Below, one piece after another: positions 47,130 through 54,800 of a stretch of 64,000 nucleotides of DNA. A model generated the notes under the pieces. That model saw only the letters and a list, made by a program, of their open reading frames with translations, made no database searches and was not told the DNA's origin. Numbering within the stretch: position 1 is the first letter of the stretch; every line of letters begins with the position of its first letter. Made by a program: the position numbers and the translations under genes. Origin of the DNA: Streptomyces cellulosae (lineage in GTDB: Bacteria > Actinomycetota > Actinomycetes > Streptomycetales > Streptomycetaceae); the NCBI GenBank assembly GCA_014655195.1, contig BNBH01000005.1:124334-188333 (forward strand). The letters are read 5' to 3'.

Positions 47130-48276
47130 GACGAGCTCGCCGGCGGTGACGATCAACGTCACCGAGAAGAATGGCGCGGTCTTCATCGAGAACATTCAAA
47201 TACCGGCAGCGCGGGAGCTGGCGGCAATGTTCCCGCAGTACCAGGAAAGGGAGCAGCAACTCGAAGCGTGGGCAGAGCGCAAGTGCTCGCAAATGGATGA
47301 CAGCCTCGATGCGTTCTGCGGCGCGGCCGAAGCTCTCGGCATCGTCCACCACGAACAGACCCTGTTCCAGCAGATCGTCATATCCCTGGTTGCCCCCGAC
47401 GTCGACGCGTGGAAGAGCTGCTTGAGCGGAGAAAGCCTCGGGGCTTGCGGCTGGGCGATGACTGATTTGCCCTGGGGGCGAGTGTTCAAGGGGTTGAAGG
47501 TTCTCAAGGTGGATCCGCCCTGCAACAGCTTCGCCTCTGGTACCGAAGTCCTGATGGCGGACGGCAGTAGGAAACCCATCGAGGACGTCAAAGTCGGCGA
47601 TGAGGTCGTGGCCACGGATCCGGAGACGGGGAAGACCGAGATAGAGACGGTCACCGCTGAAATCACCGGCGAGGGCCCGAAGAACCTGGTGACGCTCTCC
47701 ATCTCCGTGGGCGGGGAGGAGGTGAGGGTCACCGCGACGGACGGCCATCCCTTCTGGGTGCCTGGTCTCGAAGAGTGGGTTGACGCCGGCCGGCTGACTG
47801 CTGGCCAAGAACTGCACACTGTCAGCGGAAAGACCCTACGCATCAGCAGCATCTCCCTAACGCAGCGTCCGGCTACCGTCCACAACCTGACTGTCACCGA
47901 CCTGCACACGTACTATGTGCTGGCGGGACAGACTCCGGTACTCGTTCACAATGCAACGCCGGGCCAGAAGTGCGATCTGACGCTGGGTGCTGGTCCGAAT
48001 GCCCGCGAGGGAGTAGGGCTGGAGAACGGCGACATTGAGGCAGATGGCGTTCGAGATCTGGTCAACGAATCCGGAAATAAGTACGGCTGCCACACTTGCG
48101 ATGCCACGACCCCGGGCACCAAGGACGGGGACTGGATTCCAGATCACCAGCCGCCGTCTAGTCTCGTCGCTCCAGGGTCTCCTCAGACGGCGTATCCTCA
48201 CTGTGTGCCCTGCGCTAGACGGCAAGGTGGAGTTGTCTCACAACTTTCACAAGAAAAGAGTAAGAAGGAATGGTAG
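47119..48276 (+). CDS. Hint domain plus nuclease-like toxin tip of the RHS protein
   Basis: The open frame from GTG 47119 is the intact 3' part of the RHS gene, out of frame with the core by one G. A linker is followed by a Hint autoprocessing domain that begins CNSFASGTEVLMADGSRK and ends TYYVLAGQTPVLVHN (to 47951), which would cut itself free. The tip of about 108 residues then has ENGDIEADGVRDLV, YGCHTCDATTPGTKDGDWIP, DHQPPSSL and YPHCVPCARRQGG: two Cys/His pairs and a DH motif as in HNH/treble-clef nucleases. I propose a DNase tip; this is inference from residues. The stop overlaps the immunity gene start by 7 nt. Confidence 0.75.
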   Translation: MGGATSSPAVTINVTEKNGAVFIENIQIPAARELAAMFPQYQEREQQLEAWAERKCSQMDDSLDAFCGAAEALGIVHHEQTLFQQIVISLVAPDVDAWKSCLSGESLGACGWAMTDLPWGRVFKGLKVLKVDPPCNSFASGTEVLMADGSRKPIEDVKVGDEVVATDPETGKTEIETVTAEITGEGPKNLVTLSISVGGEEVRVTATDGHPFWVPGLEEWVDAGRLTAGQELHTVSGKTLRISSISLTQRPATVHNLTVTDLHTYYVLAGQTPVLVHNATPGQKCDLTLGAGPNAREGVGLENGDIEADGVRDLVNESGNKYGCHTCDATTPGTKDGDWIPDHQPPSSLVAPGSPQTAYPHCVPCARRQGGVVSQLSQEKSKKEW

Positions 48277-48668
48277 CTAATAGCCCTGTGGTTGCATTCC
48301 TGGCGAAAATCGAGCACGGCTGCCTGATCCTGCAGGACGCGGGAAGTGACGACGACGTCAGCGACTGGGACCCGGCGTCGAGCAACTGGCATCGAGAGGG
48401 CAGTTCACTCATCTTCGGTGTTCAGGCTAGTGTCGACGGTCCTGTCGAATGCGAGGTATGGAAGTCGGCTCCGCCTGTGGTGCTTCCTGCGAACCTCTTT
48501 GAGGTGTCGCTCCCGTGTCCGTCCGGGTGGCTCGTACTGCACGATCCGAACGAGTACGCCCGAATGCAATTCACGGGATTCCGCGGCTCTGTGATCTGTT
48601 CGGTAATGGTGGACGATTTGCAATTTCCGTCAAAGGTTCAGATCTTGCTGAGAGGTGAAGGCAAGTAG
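48270..48668 (+). CDS. Probable immunity protein for the RHS tip
   Basis: 132 residues from ATG 48270, overlapping the toxin stop (48276). No family recognised. It is acidic at the N-terminus and beta-rich: VVAFLAKIEHGCLILQDAG, VSDWDPASSNWHREGSSLIF, WLVLHDPNEYARMQF, SVMVDDLQFPSKVQILLRG. No signal peptide, so cytosolic, as expected for an immunity partner of an imported nuclease. The call rests on position directly behind a polymorphic toxin tip. A terminator follows. Confidence 0.7.
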   Translation: MVANSPVVAFLAKIEHGCLILQDAGSDDDVSDWDPASSNWHREGSSLIFGVQASVDGPVECEVWKSAPPVVLPANLFEVSLPCPSGWLVLHDPNEYARMQFTGFRGSVICSVMVDDLQFPSKVQILLRGEGK

Positions 48669-48686
48669 CTTCTTGACGTTCGCAGG

Positions 48687-48721
48687 AACGGGCGAGGCTC
48701 TATTCGAGGGTCTCGCCCGTT
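48687..48721 (+). terminator. Terminator after the toxin-immunity module
   Basis: AACGGGCGAG and CTCGCCCGTT pair perfectly (10 bp) around a 15-nt loop, 18 bases after the immunity stop. Confidence 0.8.
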
Positions 48722-48798
48722 CGTCGAATGCGGCGTGAGGGCGTCGTTCCGCTGGGGATGTCGACCTTCCCGTGTCATTTCGAACTGTAGAGTTGAGG

Positions 48799-48826
48799 CC
48801 CCGTCAGGTGTGTCCTGGCGGGGCTT
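48799..48826. terminator. Second hairpin before the integrase remnant
   Basis: GCCCCGTCAGG and CCTGGCGGGGC form an 11-bp stem with one mismatch around TGTGT. It can serve as a terminator for the minus-strand integrase. Confidence 0.6.
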
Positions 48827-48860
48827 CTGCATGGGGTGACGGCAGTAGTTGACGGCAACG

Positions 48861-50158
48861 TCAGCGGACGGTGGCTCCGCACAGTGGACCGACGCGGATC
48901 GGCTCGTGGTCAGCGGGACCGTCGAGCGCGGTGCCGAGGGTGTCGATGGCGTCGCGCTGCCCCTGCTCCTGGAACAGGGCGTCGAACTCGTCGTGATCAA
49001 GGAACTCCTCGGCCATGCCCACATTGGGGTCACCGCCACCGTCTACGCCCACGTGAGGCTCCGCCTCGTGGCGGTGGAGTGCCTGAGGTCGTGGAAGCGA
49101 ATGCGGCGGAGGCCGGCCTTTCGGAGGAGCGTGAGGAAGGCGCGGGTGAGGTTGGTCGGGTCGATCGGTCGGCCCCGCGCGGTGGTGAACACGTGCCCGT
49201 CGTGCTGCCACGTGGTGCCCGCGGCCTCTTGATCGCGTTGCTGCTGTTCGTGGTGGAGCTTCAGCGACTGGACGCAGCGGGTGGGAAGGGCGATGCAGCG
49301 CTCGGAGGCCCGCGTCTTGGTGGGCAGCGTGGTGAGCCCGCCTGCGGCGGTTCGCTGAAGGGTGCGGCGGATGGCGGCGGTGCCCGCGTTGAGGTCGAGG
49401 TCTTCCCAGCTCAGGCCGAGGAGTTCCCCCTTGCGGAGTCCGGTGTGGAGGGCGAGTTCGAACAGCGTGTGCAGCCGGTGGCCCTGGGCGGTGGTGATGA
49501 GTCAGCGGGCTTCGTCGGCGGTGAGGAGTTCGAAGCGTCGGGGGCGTGGGGTGCCGGTGTGGACGTTGCGGGCGAAGTTGTGCGTGGTCTCTTCCTCGCA
49601 GACGGCGTGCTCCAGGGCGGACTGAGGACGGAGTGGATGTAGGTGAGGGGCAGCGGGGAGAGCAGCTTGGAGCAGCACCGGCCAGCGGCGCAGCAGCGGG
49701 GCTGGTCGCGCCGGGTGTCGGTGCCGCGCGTGCAGCACTGGCAGGTGGTGCGGAGCTGGTTGAACCAGGGGCGGACGTCCTTGGCGGTGAGCTTGGCGAG
49801 CTTCTTCTTGCCCAGGCCCGGGATGAGGTACCGGTGGACGCAAGCGGTGTAGCAGGCGTGGGTGGTTGCGCGGAGGTGGTGGACGGCGACGTTCTCCAGC
49901 CAGTACGTCAGGTACGCGGCAACACTGCCTGCCGAGCACGGGACGGGGACGCCGCGGTTGCTGGCGGCGATCTTCTCGGTGAGCTTGGCCAGGGCGTCCT
50001 TGCGGGTGGTGCCGTAGACGCGGACGCGGCGGCGGGTGTTGCCCTGTGCGAGGACGTATCCGGCGGCTTCCCAGCGGCCATCCTTGCGCTGGTAGACGGT
50101 CCCGTCGCCGTTGGCGCGCACACGGCGGGAGGCGGGAGTGTCTCGGGGGTGTGGTCAT
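48861..50158 (-). pseudogene. Tyrosine-recombinase integrase of an AICE-like element, broken and partly inverted
   Basis: Read on the minus strand from ATG 50158 (overlapping the xis stop) to TGA 48861. Pieces: ANGDGTVYQRKDGRWEAAGY, SVAAYLTYWLENVAVH, LIPGLGKKKLAKLTAKDV, then after a frameshift near 49625 SALEHAVCEEET and RPRRFELLTADEAR, an in-frame TGA at 49502-49504, then HTLFELALHTGLRKGELLGL and RRIRFHDLRHSTAT. A further frame change lies near the N-terminus. The block that should follow (LLLEQGVELVVIKELLGHAH to VYAHVRLRL), with the catalytic His and Tyr, is present but inverted (48960-49066), so the enzyme is dead. The C-terminal end GTALDGPADHEPIRVG is in normal orientation. Confidence 0.85.
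48960..49066 (+). other. In-place inverted segment of the integrase gene
   Basis: On the plus strand this 107-bp block reads LLLEQGVELVVIKELLGHAH then IGVTATVYAHVRLRL, while everything on both sides encodes the same integrase on the minus strand. Reversing the block restores a continuous frame: HSTAT|LLLEQG... and VRLRL|QRDAIDTL. The second integrase (52845-53651) has the uninverted order at about 52934-53041. No inverted repeats are visible at the ends. Confidence 0.85.
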
Positions 50159-50382
50159 CAGGCGGCGGCTCCCTGGTCGAGGCGGGTGCGGGTGCGGGTG
50201 AGGGCGTGGGCGGGGATGCGGCGGGCGCGGCCGAGGGTGATCGAGGCGAGCTGGCGGGTTCGGAGCAGGTCGTAGACGGCGGAACGGCCGAGCTGGAGCC
50301 GTGCCATGACCTGGGGCACGGTCAGCAGCTCTTCCGGCGCACTGAGTCCCCGCCGGGTCGGGGCGGGGTCCTGCGCGTTCAT
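50158..50382 (-). CDS. xis: Excisionase (Xis), MerR-like helix-turn-helix
   Basis: 74 residues from ATG 50382, preceded by AAGGAGG. The protein LSAPEELLTVPQVMARLQLG RSAVYDLL has the short winged helix of Streptomyces AICE excisionases, ending TLGRARRIPAHALTRT. The frame is intact and the order rep-xis-int, with 4-nt overlaps at both ends (ATGA), is that of pSAM2/SLP1-type elements. It would direct excision with Int, but Int is broken, so it is probably an orphan. Confidence 0.8.
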   Translation of the reverse strand: MNAQDPAPTRRGLSAPEELLTVPQVMARLQLGRSAVYDLLRTRQLASITLGRARRIPAHALTRTRTRLDQGAAA

Positions 50383-50790
50383 CCGCAGCCTCCTTCGGCG
50401 ATGAACCGGCGTTCCAATTCCCGGCGGTGCCAGACGGCGGTGCCGAGGAGCGCGCCGCGCCGCCGGGGCTGTAGCCCGAGCCCTGGTAAGCCCAGTGGCC
50501 GAGGACGAGGGTGGTCTCCGGGTCGGGCTCGGGCAGGCCGGCGTGGGCGCGGGCTTGTTCGGTGTGCCAGGCGCGGCGGGCGTCGCGCAGCGCGCCGAGG
50601 GTGGGGGAGTAGCGGCGGGACTTGGTGGAGAAGTGGCCCCGGAAGCCGAGCATGTGCGCCCACTTCCAGAGCTTGAGGGCGGCGAATTCCGGCAGCCTGC
50701 CAAGCTCCCAGCAGGTGCGGATCATCTGCCGCACGTGCCGGGCGACCGCGAGCCGGGGCAGCGGGCGGGACGGTCCAGTTCCGTCGCAGG
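50379..50790 (-). pseudogene. Replication initiator (RepSA-like), C-terminal remnant
   Basis: The minus strand reads PLPRLAVARHVRQMIRTCWE, then LWKWAHMLGFRGHFSTKSRR, YSPTLGALRDARRAW and ETTLVLGHWAYQGSGYSP in one frame, then TAVWHRRELERRFIAEGGCG in another to TGA 50379, so there is a frameshift near 50468. The N-terminal two thirds are missing beyond about 50790. This is the conserved end of RepSA-type initiators of integrating Streptomyces plasmids. Confidence 0.75.
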
Positions 50791-51217
50791 CGGTGCATGG
50801 GAGCGGGGTTTAGAGCTGCGCAACTGACGCTGGCCAGGACGGTGCGTTCAGATTCTCTATGCGAGGTTCAAGGCGTGCACCGCCCGCGCCCGCCAAGGCT
50901 GGCCGCCGTCGCCGGCGAACCCCGCCGTCCGCTCCCGCGATCAGGCGCTACCGGAGGCACCGAGCCGACGCGGTAGCCGGGCTGCGGGAGGGGCAACCGG
51001 CGAGATCGCCGGGATGACCGGAGCCGGGCTCCTGGCACAGCAAGCTATCGCCTACGACCGTCCTACGGCCGGATCGCAGGCAAGGGCCGACCAGGGGGCC
51101 GACCCTTCGCATGCGTCGCGCAGGCTCACCGAGGGCGGTGGCTGGCACCACGCCAGCGGGGGTGAACCTCTGCCGATCTAGCTACCCGAGGCAGGGGGGC
51201 CGTCCTACACTGCTGGC
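50791..51217. other. Junction sequence, no gene seen
   Basis: About 430 bases between the rep remnant and the toxin-antitoxin pair. No open frame with a ribosome site. TACACT at 51206-51211 lies 7 bases before GTG 51218 and is a good -10, which implies a nearly leaderless transcript for the antitoxin. Confidence 0.45.
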
Positions 51218-51493
51218 GTGACCGCTGCATACGACTACGAGGACATGCACCACCTAGTGGACCGGCTCACCCCGACCCAGGTGCGACGCCTGCGCCTGCT
51301 CGTCACCCAGGACGAGGAACTGTCCCAGGTCGCCCAGTCGCTGCCGGCAGTCGAGGCGAACGAGGACGAGGAGTCGGTCCCGGCCGGGCTGCTCGCCCTG
51401 ATCGGCAGCGTGAACGGCCCAGAGGATCTGGCTGAACGGCACGACGACTACATCCGCGAGCGGATGCGCGAGCGCTTCGGCGACTCGGCGTGA
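51218..51493 (+). CDS. Antitoxin of a PIN-type toxin-antitoxin pair
   Basis: 91 residues from GTG 51218. Helical and acidic: YEDMHHLVDRLTPTQVRRLR LLV, then VEANEDEESVPAGLLALIGS and AERHDDYIRERMRERFGD. The first part could be a small DNA-binding or dimer domain and the acidic C-terminus the toxin-binding part. No exact family is recognised; the call rests on the overlapping PIN gene (GTG of the toxin overlaps this stop by 4 nt). Confidence 0.75.
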   Translation: MTAAYDYEDMHHLVDRLTPTQVRRLRLLVTQDEELSQVAQSLPAVEANEDEESVPAGLLALIGSVNGPEDLAERHDDYIRERMRERFGDSA

Positions 51494-51900
51494 TCGCCAC
51501 GGTCCTGGACACCGGACCGCTGGCTGCGGCGTTCAACGCGGCCGACCGGCGCCATCCGGAGTGCGCCTCCCTGCTGACGTCGCTGACCGGCCGCCGTCTG
51601 CTGCCCAGCCCGGTCATGACCGAGGTCTGCTGGCTGCTGGAGCGCTGGCCCCAGGTCGAAGCGGCGTTCCTTGCCGAGGTCGCACGGGGAACATTCGAGC
51701 TGGTCCACCTCACTCCCACCGACCTGACGCGCATGGGTGAGCTGGTCCTCCAGTACGCCGACTTCCCGCTCGGCGGGGTCGACGCCTCGGTCATCGCGGT
51801 GGCCGAGCGCTTCGGCGTGGACCGGGTGGCCACCCTCGACCGGCGGCACTTCAGCGTCGTCAAGCCCGCCCACGTCCCCGCGCTGACGCTCCTGCCGTAG
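51490..51900 (+). CDS. PIN-domain ribonuclease toxin (VapC-like)
   Basis: 136 residues from GTG 51490. The acidic PIN residues are present: VLDTGPLAAAFNAADRRH (Asp near the start), MTEVCWLLERWPQVEAAF (Glu), FPLGGVDASVIAVAERFGVD (Asp) and VATLDRRHFSVV (Asp). This is the VapC-type endoribonuclease pattern. Normal length. Intact and coupled with the antitoxin, so the pair may be active and stabilise this decaying region. Confidence 0.87.
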   Translation: MIATVLDTGPLAAAFNAADRRHPECASLLTSLTGRRLLPSPVMTEVCWLLERWPQVEAAFLAEVARGTFELVHLTPTDLTRMGELVLQYADFPLGGVDASVIAVAERFGVDRVATLDRRHFSVVKPAHVPALTLLP

Positions 51901-52037
51901 CCCGACCAGTGGTCTATACCCCTGACGGCGGTACTGACGGCAACAAGGCGGACGCCAGGGCACAGTCACGGACGCCAGCGGAGCACAAAACCCCCGATGA
52001 CCTGCGAAAACGCAGGTGAGGGTGGGCTGCGTAGCAT

Positions 52038-52395
52038 ACGTACTATGTGCTGGCTGGGCAGACGCCGGTCCTGGTTCATAACTCTGGCGGATGCATTCCA
52101 ATGTCGTCTGCTATCGGCCAGGATTCGCTACTGACGAAAGCGGCGCAGCAGGCAGGGAAGAATCAGGATATGCAAAGAGACTTGGACCACCTGTTTGAGC
52201 AGCTTCCCCGCGAAAACATGAACCCGGGTAGAGGGAGTAAGGCGTTGACTGGCACGGATGTGACCTACGCGCGAGGGCGAAACGGTGGGCGACTCTTTCT
52301 TCCGGAATGTTGACGGCGGCATACAAGTTGTCGGCAAGGCGGACAAGGGGAACGACAAGGTGATCGCGAGGCTGAAGCAGATTTATGGACAGTGA
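52038..52395 (+). pseudogene. Orphan RHS toxin tip (frameshifted), RelE/ParE-like ending
   Basis: It begins with a copy of the Hint end (YYVLAGQTPVLVHN) whose DNA at 52038-52081 matches 47908-47951 at 38 of 44 positions, then a new tip: IGQDSLLTKAAQQAGKNQDM, LDHLFEQLPRENMNPGRGSK, TGTDVTYARGRNGGRLF. One extra base near 52298 breaks it (stop 52313); the other frame continues FRNVDGGIQVVGKADKGNDK VIARLKQIYGQ to TGA 52393-52395. The pattern RLFFRxxDGxIxVxGxAxKG resembles RelE/ParE toxins; that is inference. No start or signal of its own, as expected of a silent cassette. Confidence 0.75.
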
Positions 52396-52738
52396 TTACG
52401 TAGAACCTGTGGAAGACGACATCTACCACGTCGTCAGGGAACCTGAGTTCACTGCGCTTTTCATGCTCGGTACTGATGACGCGCCGGAAACAGTAGAGGA
52501 TGTTGATGCCGAGTTGAGACTCCCTGACGGCACCCGGTGGAGTGCGAGTTTCATGACTCTCGGTGCGATCGAAACGGTGATGAATCGATGGAGGGAATCC
52601 GCCGAGTATGGCGGTGGAGTCTTCTTCCAGTGTTCTGATCTCGTGATCGTGCCCAAGGGTGGAGTGGCAGCCATGGTCGAGGCTTTCCGCGCGATCGTGG
52701 CGGAGGGTCCGCAGGGGACTCTTGGTAATCTGGAGTAG
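52385..52738 (+). CDS. Probable immunity protein of the orphan tip
   Basis: 117 residues from ATG 52385, overlapping the orphan tip stop (52395). It reads VEPVEDDIYHVVREPEFTAL, AELRLPDGTRWSASFMTLGA, IETVMNRWRESAEYGGGVFF, CSDLVIVPKGGVAAMVEAFR. The pattern (DGxRW, WRESAEYxGGxFF, PKGG) looks like a known small immunity/hypothetical family of Streptomyces, name not recalled. The frame is intact although the toxin is broken, as expected if immunity is still useful. GC is clearly lower than in the flanks. Confidence 0.7.
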   Translation: MDSDYVEPVEDDIYHVVREPEFTALFMLGTDDAPETVEDVDAELRLPDGTRWSASFMTLGAIETVMNRWRESAEYGGGVFFQCSDLVIVPKGGVAAMVEAFRAIVAEGPQGTLGNLE

Positions 52739-52778
52739 CGCGATTTAGGCCCTCTTGCCGGGCCGTTCCGTCAATTCT

Positions 52779-52814
52779 GGAAGCTCCACCGACGCATTGT
52801 TCGGTGGAGCTTCC
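52779..52814. terminator. Strong hairpin after the orphan module
   Basis: GGAAGCTCCACCGA and TCGGTGGAGCTTCC pair perfectly (14 bp) around CGCATTGT, 41 bases past the immunity stop. Confidence 0.85.
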
Positions 52815-52844
52815 GGTCGTCTGACGGCAACGCTGACGGCAACG

Positions 52845-53651
52845 TCAACGGACGATGGCTGCGGTGGGCGGATCGTCGGGGTCGTCGTCCTGGCCGCTGA
52901 GGGCGTTGCTGAGAGCGTCGATGGCTTGGCGTTGGAGGCGGAGTCGGACGTGGGCGTAGACGCCGGCGGTGACGCCGATGTGGGCGTGTCCGAGGAGTTC
53001 CTTGATCACGACGAGGTCGACGCCCTGTTCCAGGAGCAGGGTGGCGGTCGAGTGCCGGAGGTCGTGGAAGCGGATGCGTCGGAGTCCGGCCCGGTCGAGG
53101 AAGCTGCGGAAGCGGCGGGTGAGGTTGGCCGGGTCGAGAGGCCGGCCGGTAGGGGTGGTGAAGACGGGGCTGCTGTCCTGCCAGGCTGACCCTGCTGTCC
53201 CGCGCTCCTTGTCCTGCTGCTGTTTGTGCTCCTTGAGGGAGTGGAGGCATTCGGTCGGGAGCGCGATACGGCGCTCAGACGCCCGGGTCTTGGTGGGCAG
53301 ATGCGTGAGGCCGCCGGTGCGGGTGCGCTGGAGCGAGCGGCGGATGCTGGCCGTTCCGGTTGTGAGGTCGAGGTCTTCCCAGAGGAGGCCCAGGAATTCG
53401 CCCTTGCGAAGTCCGGTGCGCAGCGCGAGTTCGTACAGCGCGTGGAGCCGGTCAGTGCGGGCGGCGTCGAGGAACTGACGAGCCTCCGTCGCAGTCAGGG
53501 GCCGGAAGCGCCTGGGCCGGGACGTGGCGGCTTTGACGTTCCGGGCGACGTTGCGCGGCAGCTCGTCCTCGCGGACGGCGTGTTCCAGAGCCGACTTGAG
53601 CACCGAGTGCACGTAGGTCACGGTCAAGGCGACCCGCTGACGCGGGTCGCG
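52845..53651 (-). pseudogene. Second integrase, catalytic half (N-terminus lost)
   Basis: About 268 codons on the minus strand ending at TGA 52845: VALTVTYVHSVLKSALEHAV, RPRRFRPLTATEARQFLDAA, YELALRTGLRKGEFLGLLWE (catalytic Arg), RRIRFHDLRHSTATLLLEQG (HxxR), VVIKELLGHAHIGVTAGVYA (His, Tyr). All catalytic residues and the frame are intact from here on, but the arm-binding and core-binding N-terminus is gone; upstream sequence is IS remains. Homologous to the broken integrase at 48861-50158 and gives the reference order for its inversion. Confidence 0.82.
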
Positions 53652-53723
53652 CGCGGCACGGCCGCCCACCCGGCCCGTCTCGGCTCCGCCACCGCGGGCC
53701 GGCCAGCGACCAGGGAGGGTTGG

Positions 53724-54200
53724 GTGCGTCGTCGCTCGACGGCTCAGGCGCTGGTCCAGAGGTCGCGGATCGTGCTGGAGTGTGCCGAAGGGCGCTCGAT
53801 CATGGAGGTGTCGCGCCGGCTGGGCGCCTCTCCGGATACGGTCCGCACCTGGCGGCGGCGTTTTATCGAAAGGGGCCTGGACGGCCTGGCCGACGAGCCG
53901 TGGCCCGGTGTCCCCCGGAAGATCACCGACGCAGACGTCGAGCGGGTCATCGACAAGACGCTGGAGGAGAAGCCGAAAAGCGCCACCCACTGGTCGACGA
54001 GGTCGATGGCCGCGGCCACCGGCATGTCCCAGTCCGCGATCTCGCGGATCTGGCGGGCGTTCGCCCTGGCCCCGCACCGCTCGCAGACGTTCAAGCTGTC
54101 CACGGACCCGTTGTTCATCGATAACGTCCGTGACGTAGTGGGTCTCTACCTGGATCCGCCGGAGAAGGCCCTCGTCCTAACAAGCCATCTCAATTGGTGA
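53724..54200 (+). pseudogene. IS630-family transposase fragment
   Basis: From GTG 53724: VRRRSTAQALVQRSRIVLEC, a helix-turn-helix (SIMEVSRRLGASPDTVRTWR), GLDGLADEPWPGVPRKITDA and SQSAISRIWRAFALAPHRSQ, then FIDNVRDVVGLYLDPPEKAL VL, where the match stops at about 54178. The DDE catalytic domain (usual next words are a DEKSQ motif) is missing because another IS sits at 54178. The 5' end also appears cut. Confidence 0.8.
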
Positions 54201-54720
54201 GTCTGCGGTAGCAGATGAGGGTGCAGGCGATGCTGGTGAAGGCCAGGAAGTGATCGGCTTTGCGCTCGTAGCGACGGTGCAGGCGTCGGCACCCCGCGAG
54301 CCAGGCCATGGTGCGTTCGATTGTCCAGCGGTGTCGGCCAAGGCGTTGGCTGGAGTCCGTGCCTTTGCGCGCGATACGCGGTGTGATGCCACGGCCGCGT
54401 AACCATCGGCGCAGGTGGTCGTAGTCGTAGCCTTTGTCCCCGTGGAGCTTGTCCGGCCGGCGCCGCCGTCGGCCGCGCCGGGACCGGACGGGCGGTATAC
54501 CTTGCACCAGTGGGATCAAGGCCTGGCTGTCGTGGACGTTGGCACCCGAGATGCCGACGGACAGGGGCAGACCGTTCCGCTCGGTGACGGGTCCAAGACC
54601 CCTGACAGGTCGCAGACCTGCGCATCGAGACTGACGTACTCCATCGACCTTCGCCCCCCTCATGACTTTCCACTGGCCGACGAATCGTCGCACAGACTCG
54701 CCAAATGAGATGACGTCTAA
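54178..54720 (-). mobile_element. Internally deleted IS5-family (IS112-like) element
   Basis: The ends are imperfect inverted repeats: CATCTCAATTGGTGAGTCTG at 54187-54206 and, in reverse complement, CATCTCATTTGGCGAGTCTG at about 54691-54710. The element is about 540 bp, well below the usual 850 or so. It is inserted in the IS630 fragment. Confidence 0.7.
54190..54690 (-). pseudogene. IS5/IS112-type transposase, deleted
   Basis: The minus strand frame ends at 54190 with LGRHRWTIERTMAWLAGCRR LHRRYERKADHFLAFTSIAC TLICYRRLTN and includes NGLPLSVGISGANVHDSQAL and KLHGDKGYDYDHLRRWLRGR. The first half is garbled (GQWKVMRGAKVDGVRQSR), so a part of the N-terminal and first catalytic segment has been lost. 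The Glu of DDE (WTIERTMAW) and a Asp in DKGYD are retained. Confidence 0.75.
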
Positions 54721-54800
54721 GAGTGTGGTGCGGAATACCTCACTTCGTCGTTGGCCGACGGTCTACGGGAACTACGACTGCGGTCGCCGGAAGCCGCTCC

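Larger units (their letters stand above)
48837..52843. repeat. Three copies of a TGACGGC double motif bordering the modules
   Basis: TGACGGC..., 12-13 bp later TGACGGCAAC, occurs at 48837-48859 (next to integrase 1 end), 51923-51944 (before the orphan cassette) and 52822-52843 (next to integrase 2 end). These may be core or arm sites of the AICE integrases (att remnants). The stated span covers the three dispersed copies, not one block. Confidence 0.4.

Noticed and set aside
48849..49232. A short plus-strand integrase-like gene
   Set aside because: Only the 107-bp inverted block is coding-like on the plus strand; both flanks are minus-strand integrase.
54146..54673. Separate hypothetical gene on the minus strand
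   Set aside because: Shadow frame of the deleted IS112-like transposase.
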